Assembly (NCBI RefSeq): GCF_025457605.1
Contig: NZ_JAMZFY010000001.1
Location: forward strand, 2,170,001-2,234,000
From: Haloarcula laminariae
GTDB taxonomy: Archaea > Halobacteriota > Halobacteria > Halobacteriales > Haloarculaceae
DNA: 64,000 nt
Direction: 5' to 3'
Below the pieces are notes generated by a model. That model saw only the letters and a program-made list of their open reading frames with translations, searched no databases and was not told the DNA's origin. Positions 16,153-26,353 of the stretch are shown piece by piece (position 1 is the stretch's first letter; each line of letters begins with the position of its first letter). The position numbers and the translations under genes were made by a program.

Positions 16153-16791
16153 ATGGCAGACCAGGAAATTGAGAACGCAGTCTCTCGCGCACTCGAAGAG
16201 GCACCTGAGCGGAACTTCCGCGAAACGGTCGACCTCGCCGTGAACCTGCGCGACTTAGACCTTAACGACCCGTCGAACCGCGTCGACGAGTCCGTCGTTC
16301 TTCCCGCTGGCACCGGACAGGAGACCACCATTGTGGTCTTCGCCGAGGGCGAGACAGCCCTCCGTGCCGAGGAAGCCGCAGACGACGTACTCGACGAGGA
16401 CGAACTCGCAGAGCTTGGCGACGACGATGACGCCGCCAAGGATCTGGCCGATGACACTGACTTCTTCATCGCGGAGAAGGACATGATGCAGGACATCGGT
16501 CGCTATCTGGGGACCGTCCTCGGTCCGCGCGGGAAGATGCCGGAACCGCTCGACCCCGACGACGACGTCGTCGAGGTCGTCAACCGAATGAAAAACACCG
16601 TGCAGCTCCGCAGCGGCGAGCGTCGGACCTTCCACACCCGCGTGGGCGCCGAGGACATGTCCGCCGAGGACATCTCGGACAACATCGACGTCATCGTCCG
16701 CCGCCTGCACGCGGACCTCGAGAAGGGGCCGCTCAACATCGACACCGTCTACGTGAAGACGACGATGGGCCCCGCCGTGGAGGTGGCCTGA
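16153..16791 (+). CDS. rpl1: Ribosomal protein L1 (uL1)
   Basis: A 212-residue L1 of normal archaeal length. The diagnostic region near residues 115-135 reads [19 protein letters not shown]. The C-terminus ends [14 protein letters not shown]1 forms the mobile stalk at the E site and represses its own operon. It is the first gene of the L1-L10-L12 unit and is preceded by a Shine-Dalgarno sequence, unlike most genes in this window. The acidic insert [18 protein letters not shown] is a halophilic adaptation. Confidence 0.97.
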   Translation: MADQEIENAVSRALEEAPERNFRETVDLAVNLRDLDLNDPSNRVDESVVLPAGTGQETTIVVFAEGETALRAEEAADDVLDEDELAELGDDDDAAKDLADDTDFFIAEKDMMQDIGRYLGTVLGPRGKMPEPLDPDDDVVEVVNRMKNTVQLRSGERRTFHTRVGAEDMSAEDISDNIDVIVRRLHADLEKGPLNIDTVYVKTTMGPAVEVA

Positions 16792-16792
16792 T

Positions 16793-17839
16793 ATGAGCGC
16801 CGAAGGCGAGCGAAAGACCGAGACCATCCCACAGTGGAAGCAGGAAGAGGTCGACGACATCGTCGAGATGATCGAGTCCTACGACTCGGTCGGCGTCGTC
16901 AACATCGCCGGGATTCCGTCCCGACAGCTCCAGGACATGCGCCGTGACCTCCACGGCACCGCGGAGCTTCGCGTCTCCCGGAACACGCTGCTGGTCCGCG
17001 CCCTCGAAGAGGTCAACGACGGCCTCGAAGGGCTGACCGAGCACATCGCCGGTCAGGTCGGACTCATCGGTACCGACAGCAACCCCTTCTCGCTGTACCA
17101 GGAACTGGAATCCTCGAAGACGCCCGCGCCCATCGGTGCCGGCGAAATCGCCCCGAACGACATCGTCGTTCCCGAGGGCGACACCGGCGTCGACCCCGGG
17201 CCCTTCGTCGGCGAGCTCCAGTCCATCGGCGCGGACGCTCGCATCCAGGAAGGGTCGATTCAGGTCCTCTCGGACTCGACCGTGCTCGAAGCGGGCGGAG
17301 AGGTCTCGCAGGACCTCGCGAACGTCCTCAACGAGCTCGGCATCGAACCCAAGGAGGTCGGACTCGACCTCCGCGGGGTCTTCTCCGACGGCGTGCTCTT
17401 CGCCCCCGAAGAGCTGGAACTCGACGTCGAGGAGTACGAGCAGGACATCGCCGCGGCCGCGAGCCGGGCGTTCAACCTCTCGGTCAACGCCGAGTACCCG
17501 ACCGCGACCACGCTCCCGACGATGCTCCAGTCCGCGACCGGCGACGCCAAGAGCCTCGCGCTCTCGGCCGCCATCGAGGACCCCGAGGTCGTCCCCGACC
17601 TCATCAGCAAGGCCGACGCGCAGCTGCGTGCCCTGGCTGGTGCCATCGACGACCCGGACGCGCTGCCCGAGGAACTCCAGGACGTGGAGACCGCGCCGGC
17701 AGCAGACGAACAGGCCGACGACCAGACCGAGAACACAGACTCCGAGGACGACGCCGACGACGCCGAGGCCGAGACAGACGAGGCCGAGGACGACGAAGAC
17801 GACGGCGACGCCGGCGACGCGCTCGGGGAGATGTTCTAA
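16793..17839 (+). CDS. rpl10: Ribosomal protein L10 / P0 (uL10)
   Basis: A 348-residue P0-type L10, longer than bacterial L10 because of the archaeal domain II insert. The N-terminal domain has [20 protein letters not shown] for rRNA binding. The C-terminal helices bind L12 dimers. The last 60 residues are almost only Asp/Glu/Ala and end GDALGEMF, the same type of tail as in L12, which recruits translation factors. It starts 1 bp after the L1 stop codon. Confidence 0.97.
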   Translation: MSAEGERKTETIPQWKQEEVDDIVEMIESYDSVGVVNIAGIPSRQLQDMRRDLHGTAELRVSRNTLLVRALEEVNDGLEGLTEHIAGQVGLIGTDSNPFSLYQELESSKTPAPIGAGEIAPNDIVVPEGDTGVDPGPFVGELQSIGADARIQEGSIQVLSDSTVLEAGGEVSQDLANVLNELGIEPKEVGLDLRGVFSDGVLFAPEELELDVEEYEQDIAAAASRAFNLSVNAEYPTATTLPTMLQSATGDAKSLALSAAIEDPEVVPDLISKADAQLRALAGAIDDPDALPEELQDVETAPAADEQADDQTENTDSEDDADDAEAETDEAEDDEDDGDAGDALGEMF

Positions 17840-17857
17840 CCACACCAACACAGAACA

Positions 17858-18202
17858 ATGGAATACGTTTACGCTGCACTCATCCTGAACGAATCGGGCG
17901 AAGAGATCAACGAAGACAACCTCACCGACGTGCTCGAAGCCGCCGGCGTCTCCGTCGAGGAGTCCCGCGTCAAGGCCCTCGTGGCCGCTCTCGAGGACGT
18001 CGACATCGAGGAGGCCGTCGAGCAGGCCGCCGCCGCGCCTGTTCCCGCCAGTGGCGGCGCCGCCGCGCCCGCCGAGGGTGGCGACGACGAGGCCGACCAC
18101 GACGAGCCGTCCGAGGAAGAGGTCGCCGAAGCGGAAGAAGCCGACGACGATGACGACGACGACGAGGCAGACGGCGAAGGCCTCGGCGAGCTCTTCGGTT
18201 AA
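17858..18202 (+). CDS. rpl12: Ribosomal protein L12 / P1 (acidic stalk protein)
   Basis: A 114-residue archaeal P1 protein. The N-terminal dimerisation domain is [20 protein letters not shown], followed by an Ala-rich hinge (about residues 55-72) and an extremely acidic tail ending GEGLGELFG. Several dimers bind the L10 C-terminus to form the stalk. It is the last gene of the operon; a hairpin and T-run follow the stop codon. Confidence 0.97.
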   Translation: MEYVYAALILNESGEEINEDNLTDVLEAAGVSVEESRVKALVAALEDVDIEEAVEQAAAAPVPASGGAAAPAEGGDDEADHDEPSEEEVAEAEEADDDDDDDEADGEGLGELFG

Positions 18203-18205
18203 ACC

Positions 18206-18230
18206 GGTCGACTCCGACCCGCAATTTTTT
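18206..18230 (+). terminator. Terminator of the L1-L10-L12 operon
   Basis: Shortly after the L12 stop codon a stem GGTCG-ACTC-CGACC (18206-18219) is followed by a run of six T (18225-18230). This is the clearest terminator for the operon. Confidence 0.65.
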
Positions 18231-18320
18231 CGACGCCACCGCCCAGCGACAGCGCCGCCCACATCGCACTGTGGCCGTCCTCACTGAGGTTCAAATACCT
18301 GCGGGCGTCCACCCCTCGCC

Positions 18321-19547
18321 ATGCTCCCGGTCAGATTCGCGGCCGACCCGGTCGGCGCCGCCGCCCTGCTCGCGGCCATCGGCGGGGGTATCGGACTCGG
18401 GACGGTAAGCGGGCTGGTCCCCGGGCTCCACGCCAACACGCTCGCGCTCCTGCTGGCGGCGACGGCCGGGTCGGTGCCCGGCCCGCGGGTGTACGTCGGC
18501 GCGGCGATGCTGGCCGCGGGGGTGACCCACACGTTCCTGGACGTGGTGCCGGCGCTGGCCCTCGGTGTGCCAGACCCGGCGATGGCCGCCGGTGCGCTGC
18601 CGAGCCACCGGCTGGTCATCGAAGGGCGGGGTCGGGAAGCGCTACGGCTCTCGGCGCTGGGCAGCGGCGGGGCGGTGGCGCTCGCGGTGCCGCTTGCCGT
18701 CCCCGTGACGTGGCTGATGGTCCGTGTCTATCCGCTCGTCGCGGCGCACCTTCCGCCGGTGCTCGGCGCTATCGCGGCGCTGCTCGTCCTCTCGGAGCCG
18801 GGCTGGGACCGTCGTATCGGCGCGGTGCTCTCGCTGGGCGCGAGCGGCAGCCTCGGACTCGCCGTGCTCGACGCCCCAGTCGCGGGGGCTCTGCCTGTCG
18901 CCGACGTGTTGGTCCCGGTGTTTGCCGGCCTGTTCGGTGCGCCGGTGTTACTGGCCGCTATCGAGGGCGAGGGCGTCCCGCCACAGGCCGACGCGAGAGT
19001 CACGACGCCGCGGCGCACGGTCGCGGCGCTGGCGACGGTCGGGACGCTTTGTGGGGCGGTCGTCGGCTATCTCCCGGGCGTCTCCAGCGCCGTCGCCGCG
19101 ACGCTGGCGCTCGGCCTGACCGCACAGCGCGGCCCCAGAGCCTTCGTCGTGACGACCAGCGGCGTCAACACGGCCACGGCGGTGTTCGCGCTGTTCGCGC
19201 TGGTGGTCTTTGGCGACCCCCGCACCGGCGTGCTGGTGGCGCTGAACCGCGCCGGCGTCCCGCTGGTACTGCCGTCGCTGCTGGCCGCAGTCGCCGTCTC
19301 GGCGGTCGCCGCCGCCGTATTGGTCCCCCGCCTCGGCGACCGCTATCTCCGGACGGTCGGGCGGCTGGACCCGGCCAGGCTCTCTGTCGGCGTCCTCGTC
19401 GGCCTGCTGGGGCTGTCGGCCGTCTTCGCCGGGCCGCTCGGCGTCGGCGTCTTCGCTGTCGCGACGCTCGTCGGTCACGTGCCGCCGACGACGGGCTGTC
19501 GGCGGGCGACGCTCATGGGGGTGTTGCTGGTCCCGCTGGCGCTATAG
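18321..19547 (+). CDS. TctA/DUF112-family membrane transporter permease
   Basis: A 408-residue protein with ten or more membrane segments. It contains two copies of the Gly/Pro-rich TctA motif, GTVSGLVPGLHANT near residue 28 and GAVVGYLPGVSSAVA near residue 243, in the two inverted halves. TctA proteins are the large permease of tripartite tricarboxylate transporters. No TctB or binding protein (TctC) is adjacent; haloarchaeal and other archaeal homologues often occur alone, so the substrate is uncertain. It converges with corA and overlaps it by 6 bp at the 3' end. Confidence 0.85.
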   Translation: MLPVRFAADPVGAAALLAAIGGGIGLGTVSGLVPGLHANTLALLLAATAGSVPGPRVYVGAAMLAAGVTHTFLDVVPALALGVPDPAMAAGALPSHRLVIEGRGREALRLSALGSGGAVALAVPLAVPVTWLMVRVYPLVAAHLPPVLGAIAALLVLSEPGWDRRIGAVLSLGASGSLGLAVLDAPVAGALPVADVLVPVFAGLFGAPVLLAAIEGEGVPPQADARVTTPRRTVAALATVGTLCGAVVGYLPGVSSAVAATLALGLTAQRGPRAFVVTTSGVNTATAVFALFALVVFGDPRTGVLVALNRAGVPLVLPSLLAAVAVSAVAAAVLVPRLGDRYLRTVGRLDPARLSVGVLVGLLGLSAVFAGPLGVGVFAVATLVGHVPPTTGCRRATLMGVLLVPLAL

Positions 19548-20519
19548 GTAGTCGCGCCGGCGGAAGTGCAGGAGCATGACGACGCCCATCAGCGTCATGC
19601 CGAGCATCGCTGCCGGATAGCCGAACGTCCAGCCCAGTTCTGGCATGTTGTAGGGACTGTCGGCGAAGTTCATTCCGTAGACCCCGGCCACGAAGGTCAG
19701 CGGGATGAAGATGGTCGCGACGACGGTGAGCACTTTCATCACCTCGTTGGTCGACTGCGAGACCGTGTTGAGGTAGATGTCCCGGGCCCCCGAGACGAGG
19801 TCGCGGTAGGTCTCGGTCAGGTCGACAATCTGGACCAGGTGGTCGTAGATGTCCCGGTAGTACTTCTCCGTCTGGGGCTGGACCTGTTTCGGGTCGCCCC
19901 TGGCCAGCAGGCCGACGGCTTCCCTGGCCGGCCACACCTGCTTGCGGAAGGACAACAGGTCCCGGCGGACGTCGTTTATCTTCTCGATGGTCTCGCTGTC
20001 AGTCGACACCGTCACCTCCTCCTCTATCTCCTCGATGTCGGTCTCTATCTCGTCGAGCAGGTCGAAGTACGCGTCGACGATGACGTCGATGGCGCGATAG
20101 GCGGTGAAGTCCGGCCCCCGCTGGAGCAGCCGCTCGTCGCCGCGCTCGGCGGCGTCCATCACCCGCTGTATCGGTCCCGGCGGGCCGGTGCCCAGCGTGA
20201 CCACCCAGTCGCGGCCAATGAAGATGCCGACCGGTCTGGCCGCCACCTCCTTCTCGAAGGTCGTCTCGCCAGGCGTGAGGCTGATGGCTTTCAGCAACAC
20301 GAAGGTGTACTCCCGGAACTCCTCGGTCTTGGCCCGCACGTCGTCGCGCAGGTCCTCGATAGCGAGCGGGTGGAGGTCGAAGGCCGACTGGACCGCTGCT
20401 ATCTCCTCGTCGGCCGGGTCCGCGACGTGGACCCAGGTGGTACCGACGGCCCGGCGGGCCTCGGCGAGGTCCTCGTAGGCGACCGCTTCCTCGTCGGCGT
20501 AGACCAGCGCCGATATCAC
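19542..20519 (-). CDS. corA: CorA-family magnesium/cobalt transporter
   Basis: The GTG at 20519 gives 325 residues. The N-terminal cytoplasmic alpha/beta domain (to about residue 205) is followed by a long helix and two C-terminal membrane segments with the selectivity signature YGMNF between them. The protein ends in a basic LHFRRRDYL tail. The chosen GTG overlaps the stop of the upstream 56-residue gene as GTGA, which strongly supports it over an upstream in-frame extension. CorA forms pentameric Mg2+ channels in the cell membrane. Confidence 0.92.
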   Translation of the reverse strand: MISALVYADEEAVAYEDLAEARRAVGTTWVHVADPADEEIAAVQSAFDLHPLAIEDLRDDVRAKTEEFREYTFVLLKAISLTPGETTFEKEVAARPVGIFIGRDWVVTLGTGPPGPIQRVMDAAERGDERLLQRGPDFTAYRAIDVIVDAYFDLLDEIETDIEEIEEEVTVSTDSETIEKINDVRRDLLSFRKQVWPAREAVGLLARGDPKQVQPQTEKYYRDIYDHLVQIVDLTETYRDLVSGARDIYLNTVSQSTNEVMKVLTVVATIFIPLTFVAGVYGMNFADSPYNMPELGWTFGYPAAMLGMTLMGVVMLLHFRRRDYL

Positions 20520-20686
20520 GCTGTGGCCTCCGGCGCGTCCGAGCGCCCGACCGCAAACAGCGTCACGCCGACCATCACCGCCGTCAGTGAGAAGGCGCGC
20601 CCGGGGAACGGAGCCGCGAGGCCGACGAGATAGCCGGCGACCCCGCCGGCCGAGAGCACCAGTCCGGTGCCCGAGACGGTGTTCAT
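20516..20686 (-). CDS. 56-residue two-helix membrane protein upstream of corA
   Basis: A short frame from ATG 20686 to TGA 20516 encodes two hydrophobic segments (about residues 6-27 and 33-48) separated by APFPGR, and a short tail RSDAPEATA. Its stop overlaps the corA GTG by 4 bp (GTGA), so the two genes are translationally coupled. Codon third positions are GC-rich like its neighbours, supporting real coding. A role as an accessory of CorA is inferred from the coupling only. Confidence 0.65.
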   Translation of the reverse strand: MNTVSGTGLVLSAGGVAGYLVGLAAPFPGRAFSLTAVMVGVTLFAVGRSDAPEATA

Positions 20687-20803
20687 GCGCTCTCAATCAG
20701 CGTGGCGGAACAAAAGCGTACTCCCAGCGGGAGTCTGGACCGGGCGCGTCGAGCCTGCGGAGAAGCGACACGTTGATGGGTACAAGCACCGGTAGCTATC
20801 GGT

Positions 20804-21088
20804 ATGGACCTGCGCGTCATCGACAAGTCGGATACGGAGCTCTCTATCGAGATTGCGGGTGAAGACCACACGTTCATGAACGTCATCAAGGGGGCGCTGC
20901 TGGAGACGGAGGGCGTCACCGCGGCGACCTACGACGTCAATCCCGAGCAGTCCGGTGGGCAGACCGACCCCGTCCTGACCATCAAGACCGAGGAGGCCGT
21001 CGACGCCCTCGACGCGCTCGAAGCCGGCACCGACCGCGTCATCGAGAAGGCGGATGACCTCACCGAGGCGTTCGAAGCCGCGGCGTAG
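20804..21088 (+). CDS. rpoL: DNA-directed RNA polymerase subunit L (Rpo11)
   Basis: A 94-residue protein starting [20 protein letters not shown] with the conserved [15 protein letters not shown] segment, the alpha-like dimerisation motif that pairs with subunit D during polymerase assembly. The length is normal for archaeal Rpo11. It is transcribed alone, with a promoter in the 117-bp gap after the corA-side genes. Confidence 0.95.
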   Translation: MDLRVIDKSDTELSIEIAGEDHTFMNVIKGALLETEGVTAATYDVNPEQSGGQTDPVLTIKTEEAVDALDALEAGTDRVIEKADDLTEAFEAAA

Positions 21089-21090
21089 TT

Positions 21091-21927
21091 CTAGCAGACG
21101 ACGTACGTGACGAAGACGGTGTCGTCCGGGGCGACGTGGACGTCGACGCCGACGGTGTCGCCGCGCTCGAAGGCGTTACCCCGCTCGACGTAGCTGTCGA
21201 CCAGCGCCGTCGCCAGCTGACTCTCGTTCTCGAACTCGCCCACCGGCTGGCCGGTCCGTTCGGGCGCCACCCGGTAGCTGACCAGCGTCGGTCGGTCACA
21301 CGGCAGGGCGAACCGGGTGATTGCCTCGCGGTCGGGCCGCTCGCCGTCGCCCGCGACGGCGGCCACGGTCGCTTTGTTGTAGTACGCGGCGGCCTCGTCA
21401 CTGGTGGCGTTCCGGTCGAGTGCGCCGGCCCCCTCGCTCTCGCGTCGCTCGTTCAGCTCGGCGACGTAGGCGTCTTCGACCCCGGTGAGCGAGAGCCCGC
21501 CGACGCTGTCGGCGCTCCCCGGAGCCTCGGGCACCGCCGGTGGGCCGGACGGTCCGCCGACGGTCGGCAGCGAGATGACGCCGACCACTGACAGCAGGAG
21601 GACGCCGAGCAGGACGGCGACGGCGGCGTAGCCGGCGACGTACCGCGGTTCGAGAACGTCGCGCCAGCCGGTCCCTATCTCGTCGAGCGGGTCCGTCTCC
21701 GGGGGCCCCTCGCGCAACTGGAGGTCCGCCCCGCCACAGCGCTTGCAGGGGGGCGAGTTGCGCTGGTGGGACCGGCCACAGTCCTGACAGACCCAGACGG
21801 TCCCGCCGGGGACGACCTCGTGGTTGACCTGGGTCACCGCCTTCTCGAAGCTGCCGTGCCCGCAGTTGTCACAGGGCGGGTCGTTCTCCTCGTGTGGTTT
21901 CTCGCACCACTCACACCGCCATTCCAT
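21091..21927 (-). CDS. Zinc-ribbon, single-helix protein with CAP-like outer domain
   Basis: A 278-residue protein. The cytoplasmic N-terminus has two zinc ribbons, CEWCEKPHEENDPPCDNC at residues 6-23 and CQDCGRSHQRNSPPCKRC around residues 48-65, repeated in pattern. One membrane helix follows at about residues 95-120. The outer domain includes a segment LNERRESEGAGALDRNATSDEAA resembling the first part of CAP/SCP-like domains. The start at 21927 (MEWRCEW) is chosen over an adjacent upstream GTG. The function is unknown. Confidence 0.7.
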   Translation of the reverse strand: MEWRCEWCEKPHEENDPPCDNCGHGSFEKAVTQVNHEVVPGGTVWVCQDCGRSHQRNSPPCKRCGGADLQLREGPPETDPLDEIGTGWRDVLEPRYVAGYAAVAVLLGVLLLSVVGVISLPTVGGPSGPPAVPEAPGSADSVGGLSLTGVEDAYVAELNERRESEGAGALDRNATSDEAAAYYNKATVAAVAGDGERPDREAITRFALPCDRPTLVSYRVAPERTGQPVGEFENESQLATALVDSYVERGNAFERGDTVGVDVHVAPDDTVFVTYVVC

Positions 21928-22079
21928 CACCAGACCTAGGTGACCGAGCTACAAAGGCATCGTGGCGTGGGCAGCCACCGCCGGTGTCTCGGACTGTTCG
22001 CGTCAGACGTTTGTTGCGAATACGGTGGGCAGAGATGTTCCCGTGTGTTTATTCTCTCACCCGACCTGAGTGACAGTAG

Positions 22080-22319
22080 ATGAACCCCACCGCAACGGCG
22101 GCACAACAGTCGGCCAGCGAGACCGTGATCGCTGCGGTCGCGAGCCGGGCCGGCGTCGACCCGCTGGAGCTCGACACCCCGCTGTACGACGCTATCGAGC
22201 CCGACGAACTGGACGCCATCGTCGGCGGAGCGGGCCGCTCGACGGTCGAAGTGACGTTTCGTTACTACGGCTACACCGTCACCGTCGACAGCGACCTGAC
22301 GGTCACGCTCAGCGAGTAG
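22080..22319 (+). CDS. HalOD1 output-domain protein
   Basis: A 79-residue protein matching the HalOD1 domain: an N-terminal helix (SETVIAAVASRAGVDPLELD), the LYDAIEPDELDAIV segment and a two-strand C-terminus (VEVTFRYYGYTVTVD). HalOD1 is a haloarchaeal domain found alone or as an output module of signalling proteins; its ligand is unknown. A TTTATTC box lies about 28 bp upstream of the ATG, so it is leaderless. Confidence 0.85.
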   Translation: MNPTATAAQQSASETVIAAVASRAGVDPLELDTPLYDAIEPDELDAIVGGAGRSTVEVTFRYYGYTVTVDSDLTVTLSE

Positions 22320-22322
22320 TCC

Positions 22323-23138
22323 CTAGAGGCGGACCGGGATGCCCTGTTCGTCCAGGTACTGTTTGGTCTCCGCGATAGAGTACTCGCCGAAGTGGAAGAT
22401 AGAGGCCGCCAGCCCGGCGTCGGCGCCGGCGTCGACGAAGACCTCCGCCATGTCTTCCGGCCCGCCACAGCCGGAGGAGGCGATGACGGGAGTCGACACC
22501 GCATCGCAGACCGCTTTCATCAGCGGGATGTCGTAGCCGTCCTTGGTCCCGTCGGCGTCGATGGAGTTGACGAAAATCTCGCCCGCGCCCCGGCGCTCGG
22601 CCTCCTTCGCCCACTCGACGGCGTCTAGCCCCGTGCCCTCGCGGCCGCCCTTGACCGTACACTCGAACCAACAGGACTCCCCGTCGACCTCGACGTACTG
22701 CTCGCCCTGTTCGTCGAAGCGCCGCCGGGCGTCGAGCGAGATGACGATACACTGGCTCCCGAAGGCCGCGGCGCCCGCCTCGATGAGGTCCGGGTTCTCG
22801 ATGGCGCCCGAGTTTATCGAGACCTTGTCCGCGCCGGCCCGCAGCGTCTCCTTGATGTCCTCGGGGGTCCGGATGCCGCCGCCGACCGTCAGCGGGATGA
22901 AGACCTCGTCGGCCACGGCGGAGACGGTGTCGAGCATCGTCTCGCGGCCCTCGGCGGAGGCGGTGATATCCAGGAAGACGAACTCGTCGGCCCCCGACTC
23001 GTTGTAGGCCTTGGCCATCTCGACCGGGTCGCCCGTGTACTCCAGGTCCTCGAAGTTCACGCCGGTGTAGACGGCCGCGTCCCCGTTCTCGTCGACGTCG
23101 ACGTCGATGCAGGGGATGATACGCTTGGTGAGAGTCAT
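22323..23138 (-). CDS. hisF: Imidazole glycerol phosphate synthase cyclase subunit HisF
   Basis: A 271-residue TIM barrel of histidine biosynthesis that uses ammonia from HisH to form IGP and AICAR. The N-terminus [20 protein letters not shown] contains the catalytic Asp of strand 1. The phosphate-binding motifs are PLTVGGGIR and IASSGCGG, and the second catalytic Asp is in [10 protein letters not shown]. Archaeal HisF length is normal. No other his gene is close, so the pathway is dispersed. Confidence 0.96.
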   Translation of the reverse strand: MTLTKRIIPCIDVDVDENGDAAVYTGVNFEDLEYTGDPVEMAKAYNESGADEFVFLDITASAEGRETMLDTVSAVADEVFIPLTVGGGIRTPEDIKETLRAGADKVSINSGAIENPDLIEAGAAAFGSQCIVISLDARRRFDEQGEQYVEVDGESCWFECTVKGGREGTGLDAVEWAKEAERRGAGEIFVNSIDADGTKDGYDIPLMKAVCDAVSTPVIASSGCGGPEDMAEVFVDAGADAGLAASIFHFGEYSIAETKQYLDEQGIPVRL

Positions 23139-23293
23139 TGCCTGTCGGTTCGCTACAGGGCCGTTTCATCGTTTCGACTGACGCAACTGCTCGGCCGGGC
23201 TCGTGCCGGCTCGCTGTCGTCTCCCAGCCTGGCTCGTCTCGGCGGCCGGGGTGAATCCGATAGTTACAGGTAGTCGCCCCCACACCGTCCGGT

Positions 23294-23485
23294 ATGGCAG
23301 ACGACCATCACGACGAGGACCGGCCCGACTACGACCCCGAACACGTCGAACTGCCCGCGGCGGCGCCGCCGCTCCGGTCGACAGCCCCCCAGAGCGACTT
23401 CACCATGGGACAGGTCGGACAGGGCGCCGCGGTCGCGCTCGTCGGGCTGGCGCTGACGTTCGGCGTCGCGCTCGCGCTCGTCTGA
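23294..23485 (+). CDS. Small haloarchaeal membrane protein (DUF7550-like)
   Basis: A 63-residue protein with a His/Asp-rich N-terminus (MADDHHDEDRPDYDPEHVELP) and a single C-terminal hydrophobic helix (about residues 43-62). This layout matches a short haloarchaeal family I recall as DUF7550. It is monocistronic. No function is known. Confidence 0.65.
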   Translation: MADDHHDEDRPDYDPEHVELPAAAPPLRSTAPQSDFTMGQVGQGAAVALVGLALTFGVALALV

Positions 23486-23664
23486 CGGGACTTTCGGCCC
23501 GGAACAGCTAGCGAGGCGGTCGGTTTCTGCGGACCCGCTCAGCTAGCAGCGGCCACAGTCCGGCTCACGGCCGAGTCCCGGGCTGGGTACCGTTCCCGCT
23601 AGATATTCTCAGACAGTGGGACCGGGCACGCCGTTTGAAGTCACAAGGGTCTGACTGGTACGGT

Positions 23665-24129
23665 ATGGCTACCGACCCCTACGCACAGTGGACGGGCGAG
23701 CCGATGGCCGAAGACGACGTCGAGGCGTTGCTCACCGTCGCCGACCATGGCATACTCGGACTGGCCGCGGACGACCAGCCGTACACGATTCCGGTCTCCT
23801 TCGGCTACGACGACGGGGACGTCTTCTTCGCGTTCGTCCGGAGCGGGCCGGACAGCGAGAAGTTCGAGTTCGCCGAGGACGGGAAGACGGCGCGGCTGCT
23901 CGTGACCGATATCAAGGCGCGGTTCGACTGGCAGTCCGTCGCGGTCACCGGTCCGCTCGAACCCGTCAGCGTGACCGACAGGGACTGGACGCGGCTCGTC
24001 GAGTCGCTGGACGAGAACCCCTGGTTCTCGACGGCGTTCGGGGACGACGAGCGCGTCGAGGGCGTCCAAGGGTGGCGGCTCGTCCCCGACGAGGTCGAGG
24101 GTGTCGCGGTCCGTCCGGAAACGGAGTAA
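23665..24129 (+). CDS. Pyridoxamine 5'-phosphate oxidase-related FMN-binding protein
   Basis: The ATG at 23665 gives 154 residues. The split-barrel flavin fold is seen in GILGLAADDQPYTIPVSFGYDDGDVFF and the following strands. Such proteins bind FMN, F420 or heme, and some are simple flavin reductases; the true substrate is unclear. An in-frame TTG ten codons upstream is ignored. Its stop codon directly abuts that of convergent purL. Confidence 0.85.
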   Translation: MATDPYAQWTGEPMAEDDVEALLTVADHGILGLAADDQPYTIPVSFGYDDGDVFFAFVRSGPDSEKFEFAEDGKTARLLVTDIKARFDWQSVAVTGPLEPVSVTDRDWTRLVESLDENPWFSTAFGDDERVEGVQGWRLVPDEVEGVAVRPETE

Positions 24130-26292
24130 TCAGGCCAGTTCGTCCTCGATGGTGTCGCGAAGCTCCGCTATCTCCGCGGCGTCGTAGTGGAGCCGGTCGT
24201 CGTTGACCGTGATTTCGAGGTGGTTCGAGCCGTCGGCCTCGCCAAGTTCGGTCACCGGGGCGACGCCGTCGAAGGCCTCCCGGACCGCGGCCGGGTCGGT
24301 CGTCTCGAAGACGACGCGGCCGGGCTGTTCGTTGAACAGCAGCCGCTTTCGCGTCCCGCGGTCGACCGTCTCCAGGGCGACGCTGGCGCCGGCGTCGTCG
24401 TGGACCATCTCCGCGAGCGTCACAGCGAGCCCACCGTGGCTCACGTCGTGGGAGGCCAGCACGTGGTCCTCGTCGGCCACCTCGGCGACGGTCTCGATGA
24501 GTCCCGTGGGGTTTGCCGGGAGTTCGGGGAACGCGTCGGTACCGCCGAAGAGAGCGGTGTACTCGGAGCCGCCCAGCCGGGGGTCGGTCTCGCCCTCCAG
24601 CGAGGTGTCGCCGACGACGACCAGGGTCCCCTCGCCCGACAGCGACATCGGCGGGGCGTCGTACCCTTCCTTGACGCCGACGAGGGCGAGCGTCGGCGTC
24701 GGCGGGATGGGGCCGGTCGCCGAGTCGTTGTACAGGGAGACGTTGCCGCCGACGACGGGTACGTCGAGTTCGCTACACATGTCCGCGAGCCCGTCGACGA
24801 TGCCCTTGAAGCCGCCGTAGACGTCGGGTTTCTCTGGGTTGCCGCCGTTCAGACAGTCGACGGCGGCGTGGGGGACTGCGCCCTTCGCGGCGACGTTCGT
24901 GGCGTTTTCCAGCGCGACTGCGCGGGCCCCGTCGTAGGGCGCCGCGTCGGTCCAGTTGGGGTCGGCACCGGCCGAGAACGCGAGGCCGGTGCCCGATTCG
25001 CGAATCGCCAGCAGAGCGGCGTCGTCGCCCGGCAGCACGCTCGTCCGGACCTGGACCTCGTGGTCGTACTGGCGGTACACCCACCGCTTCGAGGCCGTGT
25101 TCGGGCTGGCGACGATGCGGTCGAAGGCCGCCGCGAGGTCCATCGTCGGCAGGTCCCGCTCCTGGACCGGCGGGGCCTCGCTTGGCAGGTCGTTCATCGG
25201 CGCGCCGTCGCCGAGGAACTCGGCGTCGACGTCGACCACCGTCTCGCCCTCGAACGTACAGACGTAGTTCGTCCCGGGCTCGGTGAGTTCGCCGATGACG
25301 GAACACCCCAGGTCGAACCGCTCGGCGAGTTCGGCGACGCGGTCGACGTTCTCGGGCGCGACCTCGTACACCATCCGCTCCTGGCTCTCGGCCAGCAGGT
25401 ACTCCCTGGCGTTCATGTTGGGCTCGCGCTCGTGGACCCGGTCGAGTTCGATGCGCGCGCCGAGGCCGCCCTTCGCGACCAGTTCGGAGGACGCGCCGCC
25501 GAGGCCGGCGGCCCCGAGGTCCCGGGCCGACTCTATCAGTTCCTCGTCGAGCAGCGCCTCGTTGCACTCGATGAGCAGCTTCTCGGCGTAGGGGTCGCCG
25601 ACCTGGACCGCCGGCCGGTCCTCGGTCTCGGCGTCCTCGGCGAGGTCCTCGCTTGCGAAGGAGGCCCCGCCCAGGCCGTCCCGCCCCGTCGAGTTGCCGA
25701 CGAGGACGAGCTTGTTGCCCGGCTCCTGGGCCTCGGCGGTAATCGTGCGTTCGGGCTCCAGCAGGCCGATACAGGAGACGTTGACCAGGGGGTTGCCCTC
25801 GTAGTCCTCGTGGAAGGCCACCGAGCCGGCGACCGTCGGGACGCCGATGCAGTTGCCGTAGTGGGAGATACCCTCGACGACGCCCTCGAAGAGGTACTGG
25901 GAGTGTTCGCGCTCGAAGTCGCCGAAGTAGAGGCAGTCGGCCAGCGCGATGGGGTAAGCGCCCATCGAGAGGGTGTCACGGACGATGCCGCCGACGCCGG
26001 TGGCCGCCCCGTCGAACGGGTCGACGTAGGAGGGGTGGTTGTGGGACTCGACGCCCAGCGTGATGTACATCTCGTCGCCGTCGTAGGTCGGCAGGGAGAC
26101 GACGGCGGCGTCGTCACCGGGACCGATGACGACCTGGTCGCCCTCGCTGTCGAAGGCGGTCAGAAGCGGACGCGAGGAACGGTAGGCACAGTGTTCGCTC
26201 CAGAGGTTCTCGAAGAGCGCGGCCTCCGCTCGCGTGGGCTCCCGACCGATCTCTTCGACCACTAGCTCGTGGTCAGCGTCGGACAGGCTCAT
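24130..26292 (-). CDS. purL: Phosphoribosylformylglycinamidine synthase subunit PurL
   Basis: A 720-residue PurL that makes FGAM from FGAR with ATP and ammonia supplied by PurQ. Family landmarks are [15 protein letters not shown] near residue 28, [20 protein letters not shown] at about residues 76-95, and the duplicated AIRS-like halves (the second near residue 405, LPGDDAALL). The length is typical of the small archaeal/bacterial PurL. PurQ and PurS are not adjacent here. Confidence 0.97.
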   Translation of the reverse strand: MSLSDADHELVVEEIGREPTRAEAALFENLWSEHCAYRSSRPLLTAFDSEGDQVVIGPGDDAAVVSLPTYDGDEMYITLGVESHNHPSYVDPFDGAATGVGGIVRDTLSMGAYPIALADCLYFGDFEREHSQYLFEGVVEGISHYGNCIGVPTVAGSVAFHEDYEGNPLVNVSCIGLLEPERTITAEAQEPGNKLVLVGNSTGRDGLGGASFASEDLAEDAETEDRPAVQVGDPYAEKLLIECNEALLDEELIESARDLGAAGLGGASSELVAKGGLGARIELDRVHEREPNMNAREYLLAESQERMVYEVAPENVDRVAELAERFDLGCSVIGELTEPGTNYVCTFEGETVVDVDAEFLGDGAPMNDLPSEAPPVQERDLPTMDLAAAFDRIVASPNTASKRWVYRQYDHEVQVRTSVLPGDDAALLAIRESGTGLAFSAGADPNWTDAAPYDGARAVALENATNVAAKGAVPHAAVDCLNGGNPEKPDVYGGFKGIVDGLADMCSELDVPVVGGNVSLYNDSATGPIPPTPTLALVGVKEGYDAPPMSLSGEGTLVVVGDTSLEGETDPRLGGSEYTALFGGTDAFPELPANPTGLIETVAEVADEDHVLASHDVSHGGLAVTLAEMVHDDAGASVALETVDRGTRKRLLFNEQPGRVVFETTDPAAVREAFDGVAPVTELGEADGSNHLEITVNDDRLHYDAAEIAELRDTIEDELA

Positions 26293-26353
26293 TAGGTGTG
26301 CCTGGCCTCCGCCCGGCTAAATCGCTTTCCATGCGGCCGCGTCGGTGGCCCGC

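Noticed and set aside
21091..21927. Full CAP/SCP-domain secreted protein
   Set aside because: Only the first helix region looks CAP-like; later conserved CAP motifs are not recognisable, so only a CAP-like label is kept.
24187..26265. A 692-codon open frame opposite purL
   Set aside because: It is a GC-driven shadow: purL is complete with all motifs on the other strand, and the shadow has Arg/Val/Gly-rich sequence with no domain.
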